A stretch of 64,000 nucleotides of DNA from a bacterium 1XD21-13 (GTDB lineage: Bacteria > Bacillota > Clostridia > Lachnospirales > Lachnospiraceae), in NCBI GenBank assembly GCA_009917555.1, contig QZDX01000010.1:62001-126000 (forward strand), written 5' to 3'. Shown here one piece after another: positions 18,283 through 27,263 of the stretch. Within the stretch, counting starts at the first letter, position 1, and every line of letters begins with the position of its first letter. The position numbers were made by a program, and so were the translations under genes. The notes below the pieces were generated by a model that saw only the letters and a list, made by a program, of their open reading frames with translations, did not search any database and had not been told where the DNA came from.

Positions 18283-18299
18283 AATGGTTCATCCCTTTT

Positions 18300-20219
18300 C
18301 TATTTCTTTGCCTTCGACGACCTGTGTACATTCCGGATGGTCTTTTTCCTGCCCTTCCCGTTCTGCTCTCCACGCCTTTTTCCGGTATTGCTCTCTCCCA
18401 TGCTTTGCCGGCGCTCCCCATCTTTTGGCCGAATCAGGCACTTAGGTCCAAAGCCAATGAGATCTCTTCGCCCTCCTTTTATAAGTGCCTCTCTCACCAG
18501 CTCATAATTTTTCGGGTCCCGGTACTGAATGAGAGCCCTCTGCATAGCCTTCTCATGGGGATTCCTGGGCACATAGACCTCCTCCATGGTTCTGGGGTCG
18601 ATTCCCGTATCATACATGCAGGTGGAAATGGTGGAGGGCGTGGGATAAAAGTCCTGGACCTGCTCCGGCATATAGCCCAGATCCCTGCAGTACTCCGCCA
18701 GCTCTATGGCCTCCTTTAAACCGGAGCCTGGATGAGAGGACATCAGATAGGGAACCAGATACTGCTTTTTCCCAAGCCGCTCATTCATCTGGCGGTACTC
18801 ACGGCAGAACCTTTCATAGACAGCCCTGGAGGGCTTGCCCATCCGTGACAGAACCTTGTCGGACACATGCTCCGGCGCCACCTTAAGCTGTCCGCTTACA
18901 TGGTAAGTACACAGATCCTCCAAAAAAGAGGAATCCGGATCTGCCAGCACATAATCAAAACGGATGCCCGAACGGACAAAAACCTTTTTCACCCCCGGAA
19001 TCTCCCGTAGCTTCTTTAAAAGCTCCCGATAGTCCCTGTGATCCGCCACAAGGTTCTTGCAGGGCTTAGGGTATAGGCATTGTCGATCCTTACAGGCTCC
19101 ATGAAGCTCCTGCTTTTTGCAGGCCGGCTGGCGGAAATTGGCCGTAGGCCCTCCCACGTCATGTATATATCCCTTGAAGCCCGGCTCCCCTGTCATCTCT
19201 TTTGCCTCTTTTATCAGGGATTCCTGGCTTCGGGACTGTATGATCCGTCCCTGGTGAAAGGTCAGAGCACAAAAGGAACAGGCTCCAAAGCAGCCCCGGC
19301 TGCTGACCAGGCTGTACTGTACCTCCGAGATGGCCGGAACCTCTCCCTGTGTAAGAATATGGGGATGGCCGGCCCGCATATAGGGCAGCCCGTAGATGTC
19401 ATCCATTTCCGTCCGGGACAGAGGCTTTGCCGGGGGATTCTGCACCACATAGAGCTGCTCCCCATACCGCTCTGCCAGACGCTTACCGCTAAAAGGATCC
19501 GTATTCTCATACTGAGTCCGAAAGCTTTCGGCCCGAAGCCGCTTGTCCCCACACATGCTCTCATAATCCGCAAGGTATATGGTGTCATAGAGGGCTTCCG
19601 GACGGCTGGTGCGGTAAACGGTTCCGTCGATAAAGGTGAGATCCCTCACCTCGATACCACTGTTCAACCCTTCTGCAATCTCCACAATGGAGCGCTCTCC
19701 CATACCGTAGGAGATCAGATCGGCCCCGCTGTCCAGGAGAATGGAGCGCCGGAAGCTGTCGGACCAGTAATCATAATGAGCCAGCCTCCGAAGACTGGCC
19801 TCGATTCCTCCCAGTATCACAGGCGTTTTCTTGTAGGTTTGGCGGATGAGATTGCTGTAGACAATGACAGCCCGATCCGGCCGCATTCCCATCACCCCGC
19901 CCGGGGTGTAGGCATCCCTGCTACGGCGCTTTTTTGACACCGTATAGTGATTTACCATGGAATCCATATTTCCGGAGGATACCAGGAAGGCAAGGCGGGG
20001 CTCTCCAAATACCTGTACGCTCTCCTTCCTCCTCCAGTCCGGCTGGGAGATGACGGCCACCGTATAGCCCCGGCTTTCCAGCAGGCGGCTGATAATCGCG
20101 GGACCAAAGGAGGGATGATCCACATAGGCGTCCCCGATCACATAGACAAAGTCCGGCTGTCCCTCGTAGTCTCGCTCCCACTCTTCCCTTGTCACTGGCA
20201 GAAAACCGCTTCTTTTCAT
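18300..20219 (-). CDS. YgiQ-family radical SAM protein
   Basis: A 639-residue protein. The N-terminal region with VYVIGDAYVDHPSFGPAIISR matches YgiQ. The radical SAM core has SSRGCFGACSFCALTFHQG near residue 310, giving CxxxCxxC, and further blocks DVGGPTANFR, APEHVSD and DFYPTPSTISTCMYDTG are typical of the family. A basic, low-complexity tail of about 35 residues ends it. YgiQ proteins are widespread but their reaction is not established. SD GAGAGGG precedes ATG 20219. Confidence 0.9.
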   Translation of the reverse strand: MKRSGFLPVTREEWERDYEGQPDFVYVIGDAYVDHPSFGPAIISRLLESRGYTVAVISQPDWRRKESVQVFGEPRLAFLVSSGNMDSMVNHYTVSKKRRSRDAYTPGGVMGMRPDRAVIVYSNLIRQTYKKTPVILGGIEASLRRLAHYDYWSDSFRRSILLDSGADLISYGMGERSIVEIAEGLNSGIEVRDLTFIDGTVYRTSRPEALYDTIYLADYESMCGDKRLRAESFRTQYENTDPFSGKRLAERYGEQLYVVQNPPAKPLSRTEMDDIYGLPYMRAGHPHILTQGEVPAISEVQYSLVSSRGCFGACSFCALTFHQGRIIQSRSQESLIKEAKEMTGEPGFKGYIHDVGGPTANFRQPACKKQELHGACKDRQCLYPKPCKNLVADHRDYRELLKKLREIPGVKKVFVRSGIRFDYVLADPDSSFLEDLCTYHVSGQLKVAPEHVSDKVLSRMGKPSRAVYERFCREYRQMNERLGKKQYLVPYLMSSHPGSGLKEAIELAEYCRDLGYMPEQVQDFYPTPSTISTCMYDTGIDPRTMEEVYVPRNPHEKAMQRALIQYRDPKNYELVREALIKGGRRDLIGFGPKCLIRPKDGERRQSMGESNTGKRRGEQNGKGRKKTIRNVHRSSKAKK

Positions 20220-20305
20220 GTCTCTTTGCCCTCTCTCACTGTTTCTGACTTATTGATTCCCTCTCATAACGTGTAACATGAAATGGGATAACCATGTTAT
20301 TTCTC

Positions 20306-20989
20306 TTAAAGGTTTTTCTTCTCCTTCAGACACAGATAGGTTCCGTCCAAAATCTCATCAAAGCTTTCTATGTAATAGTCTGCAAGCTTAAGGATCTGCT
20401 CCTTCCACCGCAGGGACTGCTCCTCCGCCACGGCGCAGACCCGGCTTCCCGCATTTAAGCCTGCCTGTATCCCGGCAATGGTGTCCTCAAACACCAGACA
20501 TTCCTCTGGGGCTGCCCCAAGCTTCTTAGCCACCTTCTGATAAATGTCCGGCGCCGGCTTTCCTGCCCCTGCCTCACAGGAGGTCATGCAGTAATCCATG
20601 TACTCGGAGAGCTTCAGAGACCTGAGCACCGCCTCTAAAAGCTCCCGACTGCTGCTTGTGGCGATCCCCATGGGAATCCCCTGCTCCTTTAGATGCCTCA
20701 AAAACCGGAGGGCTCCCGGCTTTAAGGGGACCTCATGAGCGTATTTGTCCTTTGCCATCTCAATCCACTCGGCCTTGATCTCCTCCACACTGGCCGGAAG
20801 CAGAAAATGCTCTTTGAAATAAATTGCAGCCTCGGAAAAACTCATTCCCTCAATGGTATGCTGCAGATCCACGGGCACCTCATACCCATGCCGTCCCAGG
20901 TATTCCACGTCTATATCTCCCCACATCCACAGGGAATCCACCAGGGTTCCATCCATATCGAAAAGGACTGCCTTGATATTTTCTAACAT
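20306..20989 (-). CDS. HAD-superfamily phosphatase, beta-phosphoglucomutase-like
   Basis: A 227-residue HAD hydrolase. Motif I is LFDMDGTLVDS with both nucleophile and acid Asp, motif II ATSSSR, motif III Lys in GAGKPAPD, motif IV FEDTIAGIQAG. The helical cap between motifs I and II fits subclass IA, as in phosphoglycolate phosphatase and beta-phosphoglucomutase. ATG at 20989 has GGGAGG six bases upstream. Substrate not assignable. Confidence 0.88.
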   Translation of the reverse strand: MLENIKAVLFDMDGTLVDSLWMWGDIDVEYLGRHGYEVPVDLQHTIEGMSFSEAAIYFKEHFLLPASVEEIKAEWIEMAKDKYAHEVPLKPGALRFLRHLKEQGIPMGIATSSSRELLEAVLRSLKLSEYMDYCMTSCEAGAGKPAPDIYQKVAKKLGAAPEECLVFEDTIAGIQAGLNAGSRVCAVAEEQSLRWKEQILKLADYYIESFDEILDGTYLCLKEKKNL

Positions 20990-21027
20990 TTTATTCCTCC
21001 CATTTTCCATCCGTACCTTGCTGTCAC

Positions 21028-21732
21028 TTATCCATCCTTTAATCCGGCCAGCTCTTCCTCGGTCAGGGGCCGATATTCCCCAGGCTTCAAGCTCTCATCC
21101 AGAGTCAGGCTTCCCATGGAAATCCGTTTCAAATACAAAACCTCACAGCCAACTGCCTGAAACATCCGCTTGATCTGATGATATTTTCCCTCACAGATGG
21201 TTACCCGTATCTCGGATATCTCACCGGACAACAGGACCTCAAGAAAGGCCGGCCGTGTGGGACGCTCTTCGCCGATATCCAATCCCTCCAGAAAGGCCCG
21301 CACATGCTCCCCGGTTATCAGTCCTGAAACCCTTGCCTCATAGGTCTTATCCACGTGGCGCCTGGGGGAGAGAAGCCTGTGAGCCAGCTTCCCGTCGTTG
21401 GTAATCAGCAGCAGTCCTTCTGTGTCCTTGTCCAGACGTCCCACCGGGAAGAGGTCCTTCCTCTTTTTTGAGGAAATCAGATCCAGGACAGTCCGGCACT
21501 TCTCATCTGTCCGGGCCGAGACACAGCCTGCCGGTTTGTTCAGCATATAATATTCCATTTCCGTATAGGAGAAGACCCTTCCCTCCACACAGACCTGCTG
21601 AACAGGGCTCACCTGATACTCCGGCTGCTTCACACATTCCCCGTCCACGGCCACCAGGCCTTTTCGTATCTTCTGCTTTACCTGGGAGCGGGTGCCTGCT
21701 CCCATATGGCACAGGTATTTATCCAGCCGCAT
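21028..21732 (-). CDS. rsuA: 16S rRNA pseudouridine(516) synthase RsuA-type
   Basis: A 234-residue protein with an N-terminal S4 domain (MRLDKYLCHMG, VDGECVKQPEYQV) and an RsuA/RluB/E/F catalytic domain. The nucleophile Asp is in VGRLDKDTEGLLLITNDG, and EGKYHQIKRMFQAVG is the family's RNA-binding block. The short length and lack of extensions favour RsuA over RluB, but RluE/F types cannot be excluded. The first 14 bases overlap the end of rsmF, and GGAGGTGG precedes the ATG. Confidence 0.88.
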   Translation of the reverse strand: MRLDKYLCHMGAGTRSQVKQKIRKGLVAVDGECVKQPEYQVSPVQQVCVEGRVFSYTEMEYYMLNKPAGCVSARTDEKCRTVLDLISSKKRKDLFPVGRLDKDTEGLLLITNDGKLAHRLLSPRRHVDKTYEARVSGLITGEHVRAFLEGLDIGEERPTRPAFLEVLLSGEISEIRVTICEGKYHQIKRMFQAVGCEVLYLKRISMGSLTLDESLKPGEYRPLTEEELAGLKDG

Positions 21733-23167
21733 GCTGCCACCTCCAGCCTGGATAGTATTTATTTCGGAGCTGCCCGTTTACCAGCTTTCCCCATCCTAAG
21801 GGGAAGCCGTCCACACAGACGAGACACCAGCCAGAGTCGGGAAGCTCTCCGCTTTGCTCCTCTTCCCTAAGCTCAAGGGTTTCCCCCTTCAGATAGCGGA
21901 TCACCCTTTGGTCCGAGGACCGAAGGTCCACACAGGCATGACAGGTATCCTTCTTTAATGTCATGGCAAGAGGCTGACTGGGGGTAAACCTCTGTTTCTC
22001 CACATCTCCCAGAAAGAGGCCTGTCCGCAGGAAGCGAAGGCCCCGGATGGGATGATTCCACAGAGGCTTTGGCAGACTGTAAAGCTTTTTGTCATACAGG
22101 CGCAGGCTCTCCGGGGGAATCCGAATTCCCAGAGCTTTTGCAAACCGCTCCCATTCCGGGCAGGAAACAGCCTGTTTCCTTTCCCTGGTCTCTTCCCGGC
22201 CCTCATCCCTTCCGGCGGTCTCCTCATCCTTTTTAAGAAGCGCCAGGAAATGCCCCTCTCCCTCCATCCGGTGAGGATAGATGCGGACGCAAGACTTAAG
22301 CTGCTGCAGGATCTCTTCGGGAATCTCCCGCTCTTTCGCTTCCCTGCCAAGCCAATCCGGCCTCCCGAAAGCAAAGCCGGAATACTCCGGCAGGGGGCAT
22401 ACCCGAAAGGAGGGCTCCCGTTCCAGAAGGTCAGCAACGATCCCCTCATTTTCCCTGGGGGAAAAGGTGCAGGTAGAATAGAGAAGCAGGCCTCCCGGCT
22501 TTAGCATCCGCGCCGCCTGCATGACAATCTCCCGCTGAAGGGGGGCGTACCAATCCGGCCCATGCTCCAGCCAGTCCTTTACCATGGAGGGGTCTCTGCG
22601 GAACATCCCCTCCCCGGAGCAGGGGGCGTCAACCAGGATTTTGTCAAAAAACTCCGGGAAATAGGAAGCCAGACGCTCCGGTCCTTCGCTGGTAACGAGA
22701 ATATTTCCCTGGCCGAAAAGCTCCAGATTTTTAAGGAGCCCCTTGGCCCTGGAATTACTGATGTCATTGGCCAGCAGAAGCCCCGTTCCCCCAAGGCGGG
22801 CCGCCAGCTGTGTGGCCTTGCCTCCCGGCGCTGCGCAGAGATCCAGGATGCGATCCCCCTCCTGAACAGGCAGGCAGGATGCCGGTGTCATGGCGCTGGG
22901 CTCCTGAAGATAATAAAGTCCGGCCGCATAGTAGGGATGCCTGGATGCAGGCGCGTCCGCTTCCAGATAGTATCCGTTTGGAATCCAGGGAATCGGCTTC
23001 AATGGAAACGGAGAAATTTCTTCAAATTTCTCCGCCTCCACCTTGGAGGTATTTACCCGAAGTCCCCGAAAGCCGCAGGAATTCTCACTTTCCAGAAATG
23101 CCTCGTATTCGTCTCCCAGTAAATCCCTCATATGATCCAGAAATGCTTCCGGTAATTGAACTGACAT
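21719..23167 (-). CDS. RsmF/NSUN-family rRNA cytosine-C5 methyltransferase
   Basis: A 482-residue enzyme. GDRILDLCAAPGGKATQLAA near residue 107 is the SAM site. VDAPCSGEGMFRRDP and STCTFSPRENE supply the two catalytic cysteines of m5C methyltransferases. A C-terminal domain of about 190 residues with HFLALLKK and a PUA-like end is as in RsmF. It methylates cytosines of 16S rRNA; exact sites are not predictable. It overlaps rsuA by 14 bases, forming an rRNA-modification pair. Confidence 0.9.
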   Translation of the reverse strand: MSVQLPEAFLDHMRDLLGDEYEAFLESENSCGFRGLRVNTSKVEAEKFEEISPFPLKPIPWIPNGYYLEADAPASRHPYYAAGLYYLQEPSAMTPASCLPVQEGDRILDLCAAPGGKATQLAARLGGTGLLLANDISNSRAKGLLKNLELFGQGNILVTSEGPERLASYFPEFFDKILVDAPCSGEGMFRRDPSMVKDWLEHGPDWYAPLQREIVMQAARMLKPGGLLLYSTCTFSPRENEGIVADLLEREPSFRVCPLPEYSGFAFGRPDWLGREAKEREIPEEILQQLKSCVRIYPHRMEGEGHFLALLKKDEETAGRDEGREETRERKQAVSCPEWERFAKALGIRIPPESLRLYDKKLYSLPKPLWNHPIRGLRFLRTGLFLGDVEKQRFTPSQPLAMTLKKDTCHACVDLRSSDQRVIRYLKGETLELREEEQSGELPDSGWCLVCVDGFPLGWGKLVNGQLRNKYYPGWRWQHAAG

Positions 23168-23249
23168 ATTCTTGTATCCTTTTCTTTTGTGTCTCAGTCA
23201 TTGCCCAGGTTGGCAATTCTCCCTGACACAGTCTGTCCTTCTAGTTTTA

Positions 23250-24071
23250 TCAGGTAATCTGAATGTTTTCCGCCAGTGCCTGAGCCCGGTAGCCCTCGGC
23301 AATCATATCCAGCTGTTTATCAAACCGTTCCAGCTTCTCAATGTCATTCATGGCATAGATCCGGTAAAACTCATCCTGAATCTTCACAATCTCCCGTTTG
23401 TTGGCCACATTGTAGAGATTCTGGATATTGTTCAGAATATCCGCCACAATGTTGGCCTGGATCTGGAAGGAGATCTGGGCGTCCATAATCTCGCTGCGCA
23501 CATTGGACATCTCATTATCCAGAACAATAATAGCATCCGCCGCATTTAAGAGCCTCTCCCGGATATGCTCCGGAATGTTCCGTTTATACTTGTACTGAAG
23601 GGAGTGCTCCACCGTTGCCCAGAAATTCATGGCCATGGTGCGGATCTGCACCTCCATCTGAAGCCTTCTAGGACCCTCCAGGGTGTCCACCTCATAAAAA
23701 ATAATCATATGGTAGCTGCGGTAGCCGGAGGTCTTCATCTGACGGATATAGTCACGCTCCTGCTTAACCTCCATATCCTTTCGGTTGCGGATGATCTCCA
23801 CCACCCGGTCAATGTCCTCCACAAACTGGCAGATCAGCCGGATACCTGCCAGATCCACAATCCGATCCTCAATGCGCTCCGGGGCAATCTTTTTCTTCTG
23901 GCACTTATCGAGAATACTGGCAATGGTCTTCACCCTGCCCTCCACCCGCTCAATGGGGCAGTAAAGACCCTTGTCCTTGTGTTCCTTTATCAAATGGTTG
24001 AATTTGGTTGTTACTTCCTTGACGGCAAGCTCATAAGGATTGAGAATCTCTCGCCATAATTGTATTTCCAT
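23250..24071 (-). CDS. Small alarmone synthetase, RelA/SpoT (p)ppGpp synthetase domain (YjbM/RelQ type)
   Basis: A 273-residue stand-alone synthetase without hydrolase or TGS/ACT domains. Signature residues are the basic EGRVKTIASIL near 44, DLAGIRLIC near 73, ERDYIRQMKTSGYRSYH at 105-121 and EVQIRTMAMNFWATVEH at 140-156. These form the GTP/GDP and ATP binding surfaces; Tyr117 corresponds to the base-stacking Tyr. The C-terminal helices are as in tetrameric RelQ. ATG at 24071 has GGAG seven bases upstream; earlier in-frame ATGs lie inside the M23 gene. A second, receiver-fused synthetase lies at 40.8 kb. Confidence 0.9.
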   Translation of the reverse strand: MEIQLWREILNPYELAVKEVTTKFNHLIKEHKDKGLYCPIERVEGRVKTIASILDKCQKKKIAPERIEDRIVDLAGIRLICQFVEDIDRVVEIIRNRKDMEVKQERDYIRQMKTSGYRSYHMIIFYEVDTLEGPRRLQMEVQIRTMAMNFWATVEHSLQYKYKRNIPEHIRERLLNAADAIIVLDNEMSNVRSEIMDAQISFQIQANIVADILNNIQNLYNVANKREIVKIQDEFYRIYAMNDIEKLERFDKQLDMIAEGYRAQALAENIQIT

Positions 24072-24138
24072 TTGTAATCTCCATTCCTTTTTCCGCTGCT
24101 GGCAGGGCTGTTCCTGTGTTCTGATGCTTTCCGGGGAA

Positions 24139-24798
24139 TCAATAGACACAGCGCAGCCTGCTCTGCTCCAGATATTTCAGGAACCAGTAGGGATTGACTG
24201 CCAGCTCCCGGATCTCTTCCGTTCGTATGTAAATCCCAAGATGCAGGTGGACGTCAAACTTTCCCCTGGTTCCCTCTTCCACTCCATAGCCGGTATCGCC
24301 CATATATCCCAGGATCTGCCCGGCCTTTATCACATCCCCCTCCTTGAATTCCTCCGCATAGGAATCCAGATGGGCATAGTAAAAGTATACGTCGTGAAGG
24401 CTACGGATACCGATACGCCAGCCTCCTTTTTCCAGCCAGCCAATCTTCTCCACTACCCCATCGCTGATGCTGACCACCGGATAGTAACCGGCCTTCTGAA
24501 TCCCGGCCATGAGATCCGTCCCCTCGTGGCCATAAGAACCGCCGTAGGTCCGCTCAAACATCCAGCTGTTTTCATAGGAAACCACAGCCTCCTCATTCTC
24601 TATGGACTCAGGCACCGGAAAATACACCAGGTCCTTCCAGATATTTTCATACAGCTCATAGTACTTACGGGCCTGCTCCTCTGTGTCCCATGTATCAGCG
24701 GCCGGGGGAAGCATCTCCCCTAACCGGACCAGCTGGAATTGGATCAGAAAGCAGACCGAGATAATCAGTAACAGATAAGAGGCGATTGACAGCCGCAT
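24139..24798 (-). CDS. M23-family (LytM) cell wall metallopeptidase, membrane anchored
   Basis: A 219-residue protein with an N-terminal membrane anchor (about 5-23) and an outer M23 domain. GHEGTDLMA holds the first His and Asp zinc ligands and VHLHLGIYI gives the HxH catalytic/ligand pair; YYAHLDS with the usual conserved His is also present. M23 enzymes cut peptide cross-links in peptidoglycan, and the active-site residues are intact. SD GTGGAG precedes ATG 24798. Located between pepD and the alarmone synthetase gene. Confidence 0.87.
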   Translation of the reverse strand: MRLSIASYLLLIISVCFLIQFQLVRLGEMLPPAADTWDTEEQARKYYELYENIWKDLVYFPVPESIENEEAVVSYENSWMFERTYGGSYGHEGTDLMAGIQKAGYYPVVSISDGVVEKIGWLEKGGWRIGIRSLHDVYFYYAHLDSYAEEFKEGDVIKAGQILGYMGDTGYGVEEGTRGKFDVHLHLGIYIRTEEIRELAVNPYWFLKYLEQSRLRCVY

Positions 24799-24837
24799 AT
24801 GCGCTCCACATGTTATACTCCATCCATTACTATATGC

Positions 24838-26286
24838 TTAACGGAGCTCTTTTAGAACCTCCAGTACATATTCATACACACGCTTTACGGAAGAAATGCT
24901 CAGGCGCTCCTTAGGGGTGTGGATGTCATACATATCCGGCCCGATGGAAACGCAGTCCAGACCCTCAAGCTTTCCGCTGAAGATACCGCACTCCAGGCCG
25001 GCGTGAATGGCCTCCACCTTGGGTTCCTTTCCATAAAGCCTCTCATATACCCGCACCATAGTATCCCGAAGAACAGAATCCTTCTTGTAGGCCCAGCCTG
25101 GATAGGAGCCTGTCTCCTCGTAGGTTCCTCCCAGGAACTCCACGCAGTGGCAGAGCCGGCTTCCTAAAGCCTCCTTCTCCGTCTCCACGGAGCTTCTCAC
25201 ACTGAACACCACATGGGCTTCCTCTTCCATAAGCTTTAACGTTCCAAGGTTCAGGGAGGTCTGCACCAGTCCCGGAATCTCCATGCTGTTTCGGATCACC
25301 CCGTTTGGCACCATGTGAAGGAGATAAAGCAGCTTGGATGCACTCCCGCGGGTGAGAACCTGTTCCTTTTTTCTCCCCTCCGGTCGATAGGAAATCGTCA
25401 CTCCCGGATCACTGGAGGCATACTCTCCCTTATAAATCATGTCCCATTTTGCCAATGCTTCCTTAAGCGGCTCATCATTCTCCTGGCTCACACAGATCCG
25501 GGCCGTTGTCCTGCGGGGAATAGCATTGTCCATCAGACCGCCCTCCAGGGCTCCAAGCCTGAAATCCATTTCTTCAAACAGGGCACAGAGCAGACGGCCC
25601 ATCAATATGTTGGAATTGCCATGTTCCTTGTGAATCTCCACACCGGAATGGCCACCTAAAAGCCCTTCCACAGCAATCTCATAGAAAAGCCCTTCCGCCT
25701 CCTCATATACAGCAGGCAGCGTACATCTGCTGCGCATTCCTCCGGCACAGCTTACGGTAAAGATACCCTCCACCTCGGAATCAATATTAATGAGACGCTT
25801 CCCGGAAAGCCTGCTCATGTCCATGGCATTGGCACCCAGAAGTCCGGTCTCCTCATCGGTGGTAAACACACACTCCAGCCGGGGATGCTGCAAAGTATCG
25901 TCATCCAGAACGGCAAGGGCCATGGCAACAGCTATCCCGTCATCACCCCCCAAAGTGGTTCCATTGGCGGACAAAAGGTCTCCCTCTACCCTAAGATCCA
26001 GGCCATCCTTCTCAAAGTCTATGGGGTTATTCGCTTCCTTCTCACACACCATATCCAGATGGCCCTGTAGAATCACCGTGGGCGCATCCTCATATCCCTG
26101 GGACGCTTCTTTGATAATCATTACGTTCCAGGCATCATCCTGCCACGCTGTGAGACCGTGATCTTTAGCGAACTGCATACAGTAGTCGCTGACACCCTTT
26201 GTGTTGCCGGAGCCGTGGGGAATGGCACACAAATCCTCAAAATAGTGAAATACCTGCTTTGGTTCCAGATTTGCTAATTTGTTCAT
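24838..26286 (-). CDS. pepD: Aminoacyl-histidine dipeptidase (beta-Ala-His dipeptidase), PepD
   Basis: A 482-residue M20/M28-clan cytosolic dipeptidase. QGHLDMVCEK near residue 76 gives the metal His and catalytic Asp, GGDDGIAVA the bridging Asp, FTTDEETGLLGA the catalytic Glu and metal Glu, and IHAGLECG near the C-terminus the last ligands. PepD splits dipeptides such as carnosine. ATG at 26286 follows AGGAGG by six bases. It is divergent from ylbJ with only about 25 bases between starts. Confidence 0.93.
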   Translation of the reverse strand: MNKLANLEPKQVFHYFEDLCAIPHGSGNTKGVSDYCMQFAKDHGLTAWQDDAWNVMIIKEASQGYEDAPTVILQGHLDMVCEKEANNPIDFEKDGLDLRVEGDLLSANGTTLGGDDGIAVAMALAVLDDDTLQHPRLECVFTTDEETGLLGANAMDMSRLSGKRLINIDSEVEGIFTVSCAGGMRSRCTLPAVYEEAEGLFYEIAVEGLLGGHSGVEIHKEHGNSNILMGRLLCALFEEMDFRLGALEGGLMDNAIPRRTTARICVSQENDEPLKEALAKWDMIYKGEYASSDPGVTISYRPEGRKKEQVLTRGSASKLLYLLHMVPNGVIRNSMEIPGLVQTSLNLGTLKLMEEEAHVVFSVRSSVETEKEALGSRLCHCVEFLGGTYEETGSYPGWAYKKDSVLRDTMVRVYERLYGKEPKVEAIHAGLECGIFSGKLEGLDCVSIGPDMYDIHTPKERLSISSVKRVYEYVLEVLKELR

Positions 26287-26311
26287 ATGCTGCCTCCTGT
26301 CTTTCATATAT

Positions 26312-27250
26312 ATGACTATGATGAAAAAAATACTTTATTTTTCCGTAATTCTCATATTGCTGGCATTTCTTTTGACGGACCCATCCCAGGCGGTGGACGC
26401 CTCCAGAGCCGGGTTGATGCTGTGGTTCCACACCCTGGTGCCTGTGCTTCTGCCCTTTTTGATCCTGTCCAACCTGCTGATTGCCATAGACGGGGTCTCT
26501 TATCTGACACGCTTTCTCTATCCGGTCTTTCACCGCATCTTCGGATGCTCCTCCAATGGCTGCTTTTGCCTGGCTGCCGGATTTCTCTGCGGTTATCCTG
26601 TGGGAGCCAAGGTCGCAGGAGATCTGGTTCGGCAGGGGCGCATTACAGAGGAGGAGGGCAATTACCTTCTTATCTTCTGCAACAATGCCAGTCCCGCCTT
26701 TTTAATCGGCTATTGTCTGACCGATTCCCTGAAACGGCCGGATCTGCTGATTCCCACCCTGCTCCTCATCTACGGCGTCTCCCTTCTGCTTGCCCTGTTT
26801 TTCCGGGGCAAAAGAAGCTTTTCGGACCTGCACACAGAAAAAAAGACATCTCAATCTCAAATCAGCTTCAAAATCGTAGATGTCTGTATGATGAACGGAC
26901 TGGAAAGTATTCTGAAGCTTGGGTGCTATATCATCCTGTTTTCCATGCTGGCAAGGCTTCTTATCCGGCTTCCCTGTCCTTCTTCCTATCTTACCTATGG
27001 AAGTGTGGGCTTTCTGGAAATGACTAATGGCATTGCTCTGGTCACTGCAAATGTATCCATTCCCATTTGGCAGCGGTATCTCTTTGTTCTTGGCTTTCTG
27101 GCCTTTGGAGGGCTCTCCGGTGCCGCTCAGACCGAAAGCATGATCCTGGACAGCGGCCTGTCCTTTGTGACCTACCTAAAAGCCAAGCTTCTGACAGCGG
27201 TTCTTGTGGTCTGCCTTGCTGTCAGTCTTTGCTTCCTGCTTCCTCTTTGA
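26312..27250 (+). CDS. ylbJ: Sporulation integral membrane protein YlbJ (SpoVV)
   Basis: About 312 residues with some eight membrane segments and nucleoside-gate-like blocks (PVLLPFLILSNLL, AGFLCGYPVGAKVAGDLVRQG, NNASPAFLIGYC, GGLSGAAQTESMI) as in YlbJ. In Bacillus subtilis SpoVV/YlbJ is made under sigma-E and moves dipicolinic acid across the outer forespore membrane. Three in-frame ATGs (26312, 26318, 26321) lie close together and none has a recognisable SD, so the start is unsure. One of few plus-strand genes here; it ends 13 bases from the convergent coiled-coil gene. Confidence 0.9.
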   Translation: MTMMKKILYFSVILILLAFLLTDPSQAVDASRAGLMLWFHTLVPVLLPFLILSNLLIAIDGVSYLTRFLYPVFHRIFGCSSNGCFCLAAGFLCGYPVGAKVAGDLVRQGRITEEEGNYLLIFCNNASPAFLIGYCLTDSLKRPDLLIPTLLLIYGVSLLLALFFRGKRSFSDLHTEKKTSQSQISFKIVDVCMMNGLESILKLGCYIILFSMLARLLIRLPCPSSYLTYGSVGFLEMTNGIALVTANVSIPIWQRYLFVLGFLAFGGLSGAAQTESMILDSGLSFVTYLKAKLLTAVLVVCLAVSLCFLLPL

Positions 27251-27263
27251 GGGGGCAGCCGGC

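Noticed and set aside
20273-20298. TAACATG/CATGTTA inverted repeat after the YgiQ gene region as a terminator
   Set aside because: Only seven weak pairs and no T-run on the minus strand.
23190-23240. Hairpin between the alarmone synthetase and rsmF genes
   Set aside because: Imperfect stem (ATTGCC/GGCAAT core) with no T-run; too weak to call.
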